Translations under genes and position numbers: made by a program
In this document: one piece after another, positions 17,332 through 24,124 of the stretch
Numbering within the stretch: the stretch's first letter is position 1
How the letters are laid out: every line of letters begins with the position of its first letter
Notes under the pieces: model-generated
Database searches by the model: none
The model's input: the letters and a program-made list of their open reading frames with translations, nothing else
What the model was told of the DNA's origin: nothing
From: Clostridiales bacterium
GTDB taxonomy: Bacteria; Bacillota; Clostridia; Oscillospirales; CAG-272
Direction of reading: 5' to 3'
NCBI GenBank assembly: GCA_003522145.1
Contig: DPGD01000018.1
Coordinates: 42,510 to 100,411, forward strand
Length of the DNA: 57,902 nucleotides

Positions 17332-18751
17332 TCTTGCGCAGCCTCCTTTCGAGCATCCGGAAAAGCTTGGATAGGAACAGTACGATCAACAGATAGATCA
17401 GGGCAATGGCAATCAGCGGCATGAAATTGCTGTAGGTCAGGGACCGGATGGTCAGACCTCCCTGCGTCAGGTCGGCCACGCCGATGTAGAAGGCAATGGA
17501 GGTTTCCTTTAACAGAGCGATAAATTCGTTGCAAAGCGCCGGCAGAACCGCCTTGAAGGCCTGGGGAAGCACCACATAGACCATGGTCGAGGCAAAGCCG
17601 AAGCCAAGGGACCGCCCTGCCTCCGTCTGGCCGTCATCCACAGCCATGATTCCGCCCCGTATAATTTCCGAAACATAGGCGCCGGAGTTGAGACCGAAGC
17701 AAATGACCGCCGAAGTGAAGCTGTTGACGCCAACGGGCAGGAGAACCACAAAGTAGATAATCATCAGCTGGATCATCACAGGCGTTCCCCGCACGACCGT
17801 TACATAGATCTCCACAATTTTGTTCAATACCGTCAGCCCGCCTGCTTTATCATGGGTACACCGGATGACCGACACGATGAAGCCAATGAGAATACCCAAA
17901 ATCAGGGAAAGACCGGTCAGGGAAAGGGTGTTGGCTAGGCCTCTGGTCAGATATTTCCAGTGGTTGTTTTTGATGAAATTCTTGTAGAAATCATTTTTGA
18001 ATTCATTCCACTTCCGCTGTAAGGGGGAAGAGGTATCGGGCCTCTCGCTGGAAAAATTATTGAAGCCGAAGCAATCCGAGATACCGGTACGCAGAGAGTT
18101 GTTGTTGGCAATGGAAACCTTCTCCCCGTTATAGGTCAGCTCGGTTGTGGCGGCAATATCCTTCCGCACAGAGAGCGCTCCGCCGAAATAGGCGTCTACC
18201 GTTTCGTCATCCAACCACAGGGTCAGCTTTTCTCCGGCCACATCGTAAAGGCGGAAGGTGATTTGTCCTGAAATCGGAGGAGCATCCTCAAAAAGAGCCT
18301 GCAATTGGTTGGAGAACTGTACCATAATGTGAGTGGCAGAGGTTTTTTGACCCTTACTGTCCCGGTCGATGAAAAAGGAATATGCCGAAGTGAAAAGCTC
18401 CTCCTTGTGACCGGTATAGACCGACAGCACATCAATGGTCTGATAATCGCAGTGCACCAAGACATCCCGTTCGGTTCCGTATTCCACGCTCTGAACCTTG
18501 AAAGAGGATTTTTCATCAATATAGATCATTGGTGCCGAAACCTTTTTCGGAACGCTTTTCAGTGCCTCTTCGATCAGCTCGACCGCTTCTTCTTCATTCA
18601 GTTCAATGTCGCTTCTGTTGGTGAACCGGTCAATCATCACTGCGGCGGCCAGCGCCAGCAGGAGCACAAGAATCACCAGAGGAAGGACAAAATATTTTTT
18701 GTGCTTTTTCAAAAACCTTCCGAAGCCTGAAGATGTTGTTTCTTTCCTCAT
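17321..18751 (-). CDS. Polar amino-acid ABC permease with N-terminal extracytoplasmic domain
   Basis: 476 residues, about twice the usual 215-240. One N-terminal helix (about 21-40) is followed by a soluble, acidic, beta-rich segment to about residue 260, predicted outside the cell. Then comes a normal HisM/GlnP permease domain: LANTLSLTGLSLILG at its start, VRGTPVMIQL, and the EAA loop EAGRSLGFGFASTMVYVVLPQA that contacts the ATPase. The outer segment is not a recognisable SBP_bac_3 domain; I do not identify it. The next permease in the window (22.6 kb) is built the same way. It lies 293 nt after the binding-protein gene with several hairpins between. Confidence 0.9.
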   Translation of the reverse strand: MRKETTSSGFGRFLKKHKKYFVLPLVILVLLLALAAAVMIDRFTNRSDIELNEEEAVELIEEALKSVPKKVSAPMIYIDEKSSFKVQSVEYGTERDVLVHCDYQTIDVLSVYTGHKEELFTSAYSFFIDRDSKGQKTSATHIMVQFSNQLQALFEDAPPISGQITFRLYDVAGEKLTLWLDDETVDAYFGGALSVRKDIAATTELTYNGEKVSIANNNSLRTGISDCFGFNNFSSERPDTSSPLQRKWNEFKNDFYKNFIKNNHWKYLTRGLANTLSLTGLSLILGILIGFIVSVIRCTHDKAGGLTVLNKIVEIYVTVVRGTPVMIQLMIIYFVVLLPVGVNSFTSAVICFGLNSGAYVSEIIRGGIMAVDDGQTEAGRSLGFGFASTMVYVVLPQAFKAVLPALCNEFIALLKETSIAFYIGVADLTQGGLTIRSLTYSNFMPLIAIALIYLLIVLFLSKLFRMLERRLRKSER

Positions 18752-18817
18752 CTATGTTTTTGTCCTTTCATTCGATCCAAAAAGGAAAATAGGCTTTTGT
18801 GTCTAATACGAACATAA

Positions 18818-18857
18818 GGGGGGTTCAAAAACCCGGTCAGAGTTTTTGAACACCCCC
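18818..18857 (-). repeat. Long stem-loop between binding-protein and permease genes
   Basis: About 14-bp inverted repeat (GGGGGTTCAAAAAC/GTTTTTGAACACCCCC, one bulged base) with a 9-nt loop. It lacks a clear T tract in either direction, so it may act as an mRNA-stabilising or pausing structure upstream of the permease start. Confidence 0.5.
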
Positions 18858-18889
18858 GACGACATTGGTCTTGACGGCTTTCAGCCGTC

Positions 18890-19020
18890 ATTTTGCCGCA
18901 AAATCCACCGAAATTTCTACAAAATGAAGGGCAAAACCGACCAAGATCCCCTCAAAAATGCCGGAATCCACACCGGCATTTTTGAGGGGCTGTAAAACAA
19001 GCAAGTTCTTTTACAGCCCC
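18890..19020 (-). repeat. Two-part palindromic intergenic repeat, copy B
   Basis: Read on the minus strand: stem 1 GGGGCTGTAAAA/TTTTACAGCCCC (18986-19020), stem 2 CTCAAAAATGCCGG/CCGGCATTTTTGAG (18951-18986), then a conserved tail around GGTCGGTTTTGCCCTTCATT to about 18890. It closely matches copy C at 27936-28060 over its whole length. It lies 24 nt after the binding-protein stop and may attenuate readthrough into the permease. Confidence 0.75.
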
Positions 19021-19044
19021 CCGATGTTTTTCCCGGAGGACTGA

Positions 19045-19896
19045 TTACTTGATGTACTTAGCTACGATCTGATCCACTGTTCCGTCGGCGATCAGCGCCA
19101 CGATTGCGCCGTTCAGCTTCTCCAGCAGTTCGTTGTTGCCCTTCTTGACGCAGATGGCATAGTCTTCATCGGCATAGGTGGTATCCAGAATCTTCAGGCC
19201 GGCGTTTGCGGCGACCAGAGCCTTTGCCGGTTCGTTATCAATGATGACGCAGTCCACAGCACCGCCGGTCAGAGCCAGAATCGCTTCATTTCCGTTGGCA
19301 TACTGCACCACCCGTCCTTCGCCCAGATCGTCGGTTGCATAGATGTCACCGGTGGTGCCCTTCTGAACGCCTGCCTTGTAGGTGGCGCCGTCTGCAAAGA
19401 GGTCATCCACATTGGTGATGGCGGAGTCTTCCTTTACAATTACAACCTGCTTGCCGTTGGCATAGCTCTGGGTGAAGTCCACTTCCAGCAGACGGTCCTC
19501 TCTTACAGTCATACCGGCCATGCCGAAGTCAACCTGTCCGGCATTCACGGCGCTCAGAATGGAGTTGAAGTCCATGTCCACAATTTCCAGTTCCATACCC
19601 AACTTCTCGGCAATTGCGGCAGCAATTTCAGCGTCGATGCCGACGATCTCGGTGCCTTCATAGAATTCATAGGGCCGGAAGTAAGCATTGGTACCCATCT
19701 TCAGAACGGGTTTTGCAGGGGTTGTGGACTTTTCACCGGAGGGGGTTCCGGAAGCGGGAGTTGCAGACTTTTCCTCAGAGGGGGTTCCGGAAGCGGGGGT
19801 GGCGGGAGCGGTGGTGCTGCTTCCGCAGGAAGCAAAGACCGCCAGAGTGGTGAATGCCATCAGGATGGCAAGCACAAGCGAAAGATATTTTTTCAT
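19045..19896 (-). CDS. Polar amino-acid ABC transporter substrate-binding lipoprotein
   Basis: 283 residues. Signal peptide with lipobox FASC, so Cys24 is the lipidated residue; then a Thr/Ser/Pro/Ala linker (about 25-63) holding a near-duplicate of about 16 residues. The mature domain is SBP_bac_3 (family 3): GTNAYFRPYEFYEGTEIVGIDAEI fits the start, with DFNSILSAVNAGQVDFGMAGMTVREDR and the hinge VDCVIIDNEPA. This family binds polar amino acids; some members bind cystine. Substrate is not settled by sequence. It has its own strong promoter and faces away from the Met operon. Confidence 0.93.
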   Translation of the reverse strand: MKKYLSLVLAILMAFTTLAVFASCGSSTTAPATPASGTPSEEKSATPASGTPSGEKSTTPAKPVLKMGTNAYFRPYEFYEGTEIVGIDAEIAAAIAEKLGMELEIVDMDFNSILSAVNAGQVDFGMAGMTVREDRLLEVDFTQSYANGKQVVIVKEDSAITNVDDLFADGATYKAGVQKGTTGDIYATDDLGEGRVVQYANGNEAILALTGGAVDCVIIDNEPAKALVAANAGLKILDTTYADEDYAICVKKGNNELLEKLNGAIVALIADGTVDQIVAKYIK

Positions 19897-19980
19897 GATC
19901 GTGTTCTCCTTTTGTTTTCTTGTTTGTTTTCGTGTGCATGAAGATGCATTCTGATTTATGAAGGATGTATCAACGGACCC

Positions 19981-20009
19981 AGTATAGCACAGTCTATTCA
20001 GGTTGTCAA
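19981..20009 (-). promoter_or_regulatory. Promoter of the polar amino-acid ABC operon
   Basis: Minus strand TTGACA (20004-20009), 17-nt spacer, TATACT (19981-19986), with TG before the -10. Just upstream (20028-20045) is an inverted repeat ATTCAG-N6-CTGAAT, a possible operator. Confidence 0.85.
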
Positions 20010-20069
20010 GAACAATTTTGAAAAAATATTCAGATTTTTCTGAATTTATCCTTCAAAAACTGAATAATT

Positions 20070-20140
20070 GAGCGAATGTGATGAATATCCCGGAGAATAA
20101 CAGAGCGAATGTGATGAATATCCCAAAGAATGAGCGAATG
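20070..20140. repeat. Direct repeats between the two divergent importer promoters
   Basis: The 22-mer GAGCGAATGTGATGAATATC+CC occurs at 20070-20091 and 20103-20124, a 33-bp period (about three helical turns), and a third partial copy GAGCGAATG starts at 20132. The array lies between the divergent promoters at 19981-20009 and 20204-20232, so it may bind a shared regulator. Confidence 0.7.
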
Positions 20141-20203
20141 GGAAGCAAACTTCTGTGCAAATTGATAAAAATGATCGAAAAAAGAAAAAAATGAAAAAAG
20201 CAC

Positions 20204-20232
20204 TTGACAAACGAAATTTTCTGTGGTAGGAT
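20204..20232 (+). promoter_or_regulatory. Promoter of the Met/Cys leader and met operon
   Basis: TTGACA (20204-20209), 17-nt spacer, TAGGAT (20227-20232). It lies 31 nt before the leader-peptide ATG. No SAM-riboswitch or T-box fold is recognisable in the leader that follows. Confidence 0.8.
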
Positions 20233-20263
20233 TGGCACAAAGTTCAGCGAAAGGAGAAACGCC

Positions 20264-20365
20264 ATGAAGAATTTTGCAGGTTTGATGATGATGCGGACCC
20301 CCATGCGCATGTGCACCATGTGCAGCTTTTGTTGTGCAGATTTTTCCGGGCGTGTTTCCGCATAA
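20264..20365 (+). CDS. Met/Cys-rich leader peptide (attenuator uORF)
   Basis: 33 codons from ATG 20264 to TAA 20365, with AAAGGAG 7 nt upstream. Composition is extreme: seven Met (residues 1, 8, 9, 10, 14, 16, 19) and four Cys (17, 20, 23, 24), clustered at codons 8-24. It is followed 42 nt later by a terminator hairpin and then by the metQNI genes. This is the layout of classical ribosome-mediated attenuation, as in the leader peptides of amino-acid operons: starvation for Met or Cys would stall the ribosome on the cluster and favour readthrough. The peptide itself probably has no other role. The regulatory reading is inference; the ORF, ribosome site, promoter and terminator are seen. Confidence 0.82.
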   Translation: MKNFAGLMMMRTPMRMCTMCSFCCADFSGRVSA

Positions 20366-20415
20366 CTGAATCCGATTGTTGCTGTGTATAGGTCGGTTTG
20401 GTAGTTAGGAAGCCC
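20348..20415 (+). promoter_or_regulatory. Candidate antiterminator pairing in the met leader
   Basis: GGGC (20348-20351) and TTCC (20356-20359) near the end of the leader ORF can pair with the 5' arm of the terminator, GGAAGCCC (20408-20415), leaving a 4-nt bulge. A ribosome that reaches the stop codon at 20363 would cover these bases; one stalled on the Met/Cys codons would leave them free. The pairing is short, so this is a model. Confidence 0.45.
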
Positions 20416-20438
20416 TCGGGCTTCCGTTTTTTATTTTT
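20408..20438 (+). terminator. Leader terminator (attenuator) of the met operon
   Basis: GGAAGCC/GGCTTCC stem with a CTCG tetraloop (20408-20425), followed by G and TTTTTTATTTTT. It sits between the Met/Cys leader ORF and metQ, 175 nt before the metQ start. Confidence 0.85.
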
Positions 20439-20612
20439 GACGAAGGAGAGGGACGATGCGATGAGCATTTATCAAAAGAGAAAATCAACCGGACATCGGC
20501 AATTCCGAATGTGAAGGACGATCTTTGATCGACTGAAAAACGATAGCAACACACAAGCGTAAGCGCACAAATTCGTACACATAGTAGCATATAATAAAAG
20601 AGGAGAAAAATC

Positions 20613-21539
20613 ATGAAAAAGACACTTTCCATCATTCTTGCCCTTGTTTGCATCCTTTCTTCCGCAGCGTTGCTTGCCTCCTGCGGAAGCAGCACCACCG
20701 CAGGAAAATCCGACGCACCCACGACCCCTTCCGCAACTCCTTCTGAGAGCACCACGCCCTCGACCAAGGTAATCACCATCGCCGTTCCGAACGACACCAC
20801 CAACGAAGCAAGAGCTCTGCTGTTGCTGGAGAATTTAGGCATCATTGAGATCGACGGCACCAAGGGTCAGACCGCAACCATCAAGGACATCACCAGCAAC
20901 CCCAAGAACATCCAGTTCGTGGAAGTGGAGGCCGCACAGCTGCCGAACAAATTAGCGGATGTGGACTATGCCATCATCAACAGCAATTTCGCACTGTCTG
21001 CCGGTATCAACCCCACCGAGGACGCACTGGCCATTGAAAACGCCGAATCTCCCTATGCCAACATTCTGGCTGTGAAGGCAGGCAATGAGACCTCTCCCAA
21101 GATTCTGGCCCTGAAGGCTGCTTTGGAGAGCAAGGCTGTGGCCGATTACATTTCCGCTACCTACGGCGGCTCCGTGGTTTCCGTGGTTGCAAACCCCGGC
21201 GACGGCTATGATGCTTCGGTGAACTATGAGGAATTGAAGGGCACCACCATTACCGTTGCGGCAACCCCTGACCCTCACGCTCAGATTCTGAAGGAAGCGA
21301 AGAAGATTCTGGAGGCTAGGGAAATCACCTTGGAGATCAAGGAATACAACGACTACATTCAGCCCAACAATGTGGTGGATTCGGGCGAAGTGGACGCCAA
21401 CTACTTCCAGCACATCCCCTATCTTAATAACTTTAACCAGAATAACGGTACCAATGTTGTCAGCGTTCTTGCCGTTCATGTGGAGCCCATGGGCATCTAT
21501 GCCGGCAAAGGCGGCACGCTCGAAGATCTGACCAAGTAA
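20613..21539 (+). CDS. metQ: Circularly permuted MetQ/NlpA-family methionine-binding lipoprotein
   Basis: 308 residues. Lipobox LASC (Cys24), then a Ser/Thr/Pro linker to about 51. The mature domain has the two halves of MetQ in swapped order. Residues 52-190 match the canonical C-terminal part: IAVPNDTTNEARALLLL, NPKNIQFVEVEAAQLP, VDYAIINSNFA, ESPYAN, ending at YGGSVVSVV like the usual C-terminus. Residues 212-308 match the canonical N-terminal part: ITVAATPDPHAQILKEAK, YNDYIQPNNVV, DANYFQHIPYL, VHVEPMGIYA, ending at LEDLTK, exactly where a normal MetQ runs on into the PND segment. A ~20-residue joint connects them. Expected to bind methionine; ligand untested. ATG follows AGAGGAG. Confidence 0.92.
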   Translation: MKKTLSIILALVCILSSAALLASCGSSTTAGKSDAPTTPSATPSESTTPSTKVITIAVPNDTTNEARALLLLENLGIIEIDGTKGQTATIKDITSNPKNIQFVEVEAAQLPNKLADVDYAIINSNFALSAGINPTEDALAIENAESPYANILAVKAGNETSPKILALKAALESKAVADYISATYGGSVVSVVANPGDGYDASVNYEELKGTTITVAATPDPHAQILKEAKKILEAREITLEIKEYNDYIQPNNVVDSGEVDANYFQHIPYLNNFNQNNGTNVVSVLAVHVEPMGIYAGKGGTLEDLTK

Positions 21540-21641
21540 AATCATGTTGCAAAGAGGGACTGCTGTTTTCCGGCAGCCCCCATTTGCGTTACATACCGAA
21601 AATGCTCCGCTGGCGGAGCTTCCCACAAAAGGAGCAGAGTG

Positions 21642-22640
21642 ATGATTGAAATCAAGAATTTATCCAAAACCTTTGATACCGCCGGCGGCAGGGTGGAAGC
21701 ATTAAAAAATATCAATCTGACGATCGATGACGGGGATATATACGGAATTATCGGCATGAGCGGTGCCGGGAAGAGCACGCTGGTGCGATGCATCAATATG
21801 TTGGAACGGCCGAGCGAGGGCACGGTGCTGATCGACGGCAAGGATATGGGCGCACTTTCTCCGGGGCAGCTGCGGACAGAGCGGCGGAATATTACCATGA
21901 TCTTTCAGGGCTTCAACCTGCTCATGCAGAGAAACTGCCTGCGCAATGTCTGCTTTCCCATGGAATTGTCAGGGGTACCCAAGGCAGAAGCAAGAGAGAA
22001 AGCCATGAATCTGTTGAATCTGGTGGGTCTTCCCCAGAAGGCCAAGGCCTATCCGGCTCAGCTTTCCGGCGGACAGCAACAGCGGGTAGCCATTGCCCGG
22101 GCGTTAGCCACCAACCCCAAGGTCCTGCTCTGCGACGAGGCGACCTCGGCCTTGGATCCCAACACCACCCATGCGATACTGGAGCTGATCAAGGACATCA
22201 ACAAAAAGTTGGGCATCACGGTGATCGTCATCACCCACCAGATGAGCGTTGTGGAAGAAATCTGCAACCGGGTGGCGATTCTGGATGGCGGGGAAGTGGT
22301 GGAGGAAGGACTGGTGGGCACGGTTTTTGCCAGTCCCAAGTCGACGGCGGCGAAAAGACTGGTCTTCCCCAACGGGGCAGACGAGATCGTATCCAACCCC
22401 TCCAATGAAAAGAGAATCCGTCTGATCTTCAACGGGGCCAGCACCACGGGCACCCCGCTGATCGCCCGGATGGCGGTGGAAAAGCACATTCTTGCCAACA
22501 TCGTTTCGGCAGGAACAAGGTGCGTGGGCGACCGGGTGTACGGCACCATGCTTCTGGGGATTCCCGGCGGGGAAGACGAATATAAGGAAGCAAAAGCCTA
22601 TATTGAAAGCGTGGGAAATGTGATCGTGGAGGAGGTGTGA
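21642..22640 (+). CDS. metN: Methionine ABC transporter ATP-binding protein MetN
   Basis: 332 residues, the normal MetN size. Walker A GMSGAGKST, Q-loop MIFQGFNLLMQRN, signature LSGGQQQRVAIARALATNP, Walker B VLLCDEATSALDP and H-loop ITHQMSVVEEICNRVAI. After about residue 240 comes a C-terminal NIL-type domain (from EKRIRLIF), which in MetN binds methionine and shuts transport off. ATG 21642 fits AAGGAG 7 nt upstream; a GTG three bases earlier is possible. It lies 102 nt after metQ, with a small hairpin GCTCCGC/GGCGGAGC at 21604-21619 between. Confidence 0.93.
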   Translation: MIEIKNLSKTFDTAGGRVEALKNINLTIDDGDIYGIIGMSGAGKSTLVRCINMLERPSEGTVLIDGKDMGALSPGQLRTERRNITMIFQGFNLLMQRNCLRNVCFPMELSGVPKAEAREKAMNLLNLVGLPQKAKAYPAQLSGGQQQRVAIARALATNPKVLLCDEATSALDPNTTHAILELIKDINKKLGITVIVITHQMSVVEEICNRVAILDGGEVVEEGLVGTVFASPKSTAAKRLVFPNGADEIVSNPSNEKRIRLIFNGASTTGTPLIARMAVEKHILANIVSAGTRCVGDRVYGTMLLGIPGGEDEYKEAKAYIESVGNVIVEEV

Positions 22641-22642
22641 CC

Positions 22643-23800
22643 GTGAAAAAGAATATTCAAAAGCAGATTGCCCTTTCCCTTCTTCTGATCCTTCTGATGC
22701 TTTTGGCGGTTTCCGCCGTCTCCTCTTTTGCCCTTTCGGGGGCCGTGGATGCCCCGGTGGTGATCGACCCGAAGAACAATATCAGCATTCTGATGGAGGC
22801 TAAGGAAGGCACCACGGAGGGAACTAGGGAACTGAAGGAGAGCGGAACGATCGTTTCCGTAAAAGAGGAAAATACCTTTACAGTCACCGCTTTTTCCAAG
22901 AATTATAATACCAAATTGCACATGATCTATACGGTGAACGGAGAGGATGTGCCGGTAGACGGAGACAAATTTGAATATGTCTGCCGCTCGGAAGAGGATT
23001 ACAAGCCTTTGACCGTCCGGGTCTATGATGAGAAGAACGAACAACTGGGCGAATTCACTTTTCAGCTGGAGTACAAAGAGGTGGGATTTTTCCGCAATCT
23101 CTTTTTAACCGTTACCGGAAACAAAACGATACAGGAAATCTGGCGGGTGACCAAGGAGGAAATGCCCTTTGCGATCTTTGAAACTTTTTATGTGACCATC
23201 CTGTCCACCGTCTTTTCCCTGATTTTAGGCCTGCCTTTGGGCGTTTTGCTGGTGGTCGGGGATAAAAAGGGTATTCTGCCTTTCCCCAGATGGCTGATGT
23301 CCTTTCTCAATATGCTCATCAATCTGTTGCGCTCCATACCCTTTCTGATTCTGATGATCATGGTGATCCCCCTGTCCAGACTGATCGTGGGAACATCGGT
23401 CGGAACGGTTGCCACCATCATTCCTCTGGTATTTGCCGCTTTCCCCTTTGTGGCCCGGTTGGTGGAGACCAGCCTGCGGGAGGTAAATCCCAATATTATT
23501 GAAGCGGCACAGAGCATGGGCGCTTCCCCCTTTCAGATTATTGTGAAGGTCATGATTCCCGAAAGTGTTCCTTCCCTCGTCTCCAATGTGACCATTGCAG
23601 TGACTACCATTTTGGGTTATTCCGCCATGAGCGGAGTAATCGGCGGCGGCGGATTGGGGCAGATTGCCATCAATTACGGCTATTATCGGTATCAGTATGC
23701 CACCATGGTGGTGGCGGTGATCCTGCTGATCGTTCTGGTGCAGATATTCCAGAGCATCGGAACGGCTCTTGCAAAGAAGTTGGACAAACGCCTGAAATAA
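22643..23800 (+). CDS. metI: MetI-type methionine ABC permease with N-terminal extracytoplasmic domain
   Basis: 385 residues from GTG 22643, against about 215 for MetI. An N-terminal helix (about 7-32) is followed by ~125 residues of soluble beta-rich sequence predicted outside the membrane, then a complete MetI domain from about residue 150: ETFYVTILSTVFSLILGLPLG, LLRSIPFLILM, the EAA loop EAAQSMGASPFQIIVKVMIPE and GGGGLGQIAINYGYYRYQ. GTG 22643 fits GGAGGAGG seven bases upstream; GTG 22637 would overlap metN by four bases and is also possible. The outer domain is unidentified. Operon with metQ and metN. Confidence 0.92.
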   Translation: MKKNIQKQIALSLLLILLMLLAVSAVSSFALSGAVDAPVVIDPKNNISILMEAKEGTTEGTRELKESGTIVSVKEENTFTVTAFSKNYNTKLHMIYTVNGEDVPVDGDKFEYVCRSEEDYKPLTVRVYDEKNEQLGEFTFQLEYKEVGFFRNLFLTVTGNKTIQEIWRVTKEEMPFAIFETFYVTILSTVFSLILGLPLGVLLVVGDKKGILPFPRWLMSFLNMLINLLRSIPFLILMIMVIPLSRLIVGTSVGTVATIIPLVFAAFPFVARLVETSLREVNPNIIEAAQSMGASPFQIIVKVMIPESVPSLVSNVTIAVTTILGYSAMSGVIGGGGLGQIAINYGYYRYQYATMVVAVILLIVLVQIFQSIGTALAKKLDKRLK

Positions 23801-23913
23801 AGAAAACCCGCCTGGGCGCAGAAGGGAAGAGGTAAGGGCAAGGCTCCTAAAACCGCCCAAAAGCCTGCACTTCCGAGGGGTTTTGAGCAAAAGCATCCTG
23901 AATGAAACAGAAA

Positions 23914-23948
23914 ACAGACTTCGGTATTCCGCCGGAGTCTGTTTTTGC
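23914..23948 (+). terminator. Terminator of the met operon
   Basis: 11-bp stem ACAGACTTCGG/CCGGAGTCTGT (one G-U pair), 7-nt loop, followed by TTTTGCTT. Confidence 0.85.
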
Positions 23949-23992
23949 TTGAACGGCAGAAGATTCCCGGCTGTTCTTTTTTCCAAAATCCC

Positions 23993-24021
23993 TTGCATTT
24001 TTCCAAGAGAAAAGGTATAAT
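23993..24021 (+). promoter_or_regulatory. Promoter of ychF
   Basis: TTGCAT (23993-23998), 17-nt spacer, perfect TATAAT (24016-24021), about 100 nt before the ychF start. Confidence 0.8.
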
Positions 24022-24124
24022 ACCAGAAGGCCGGACAGAATGGAGAAAGAACAGGAACCTTTTGGGACATTTCGGAAGCGTTCGGCAGTCTTTGCATAAA
24101 AAGACGGAGAAAGGAAGCAATCGT

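Noticed and set aside
20070..20140. CRISPR array
   Set aside because: Only two full copies of a 22-mer with an 11-nt gap, next to promoters and without cas genes.
20456..20514. Second short ORFs after the met attenuator (a two-codon ATG-CGA-TGA and a 17-codon frame at 20461)
   Set aside because: AAGGAG stands at a good distance from the two-codon frame only, and the longer one has no telling composition. Possibly chance.
20233..20612. SAM riboswitch or Met T-box upstream of metQ
   Set aside because: No T-box sequence (TGGNACCGCG) and no kink-turn/four-way SAM-I core could be found; the Met/Cys leader ORF and terminator explain the region better.
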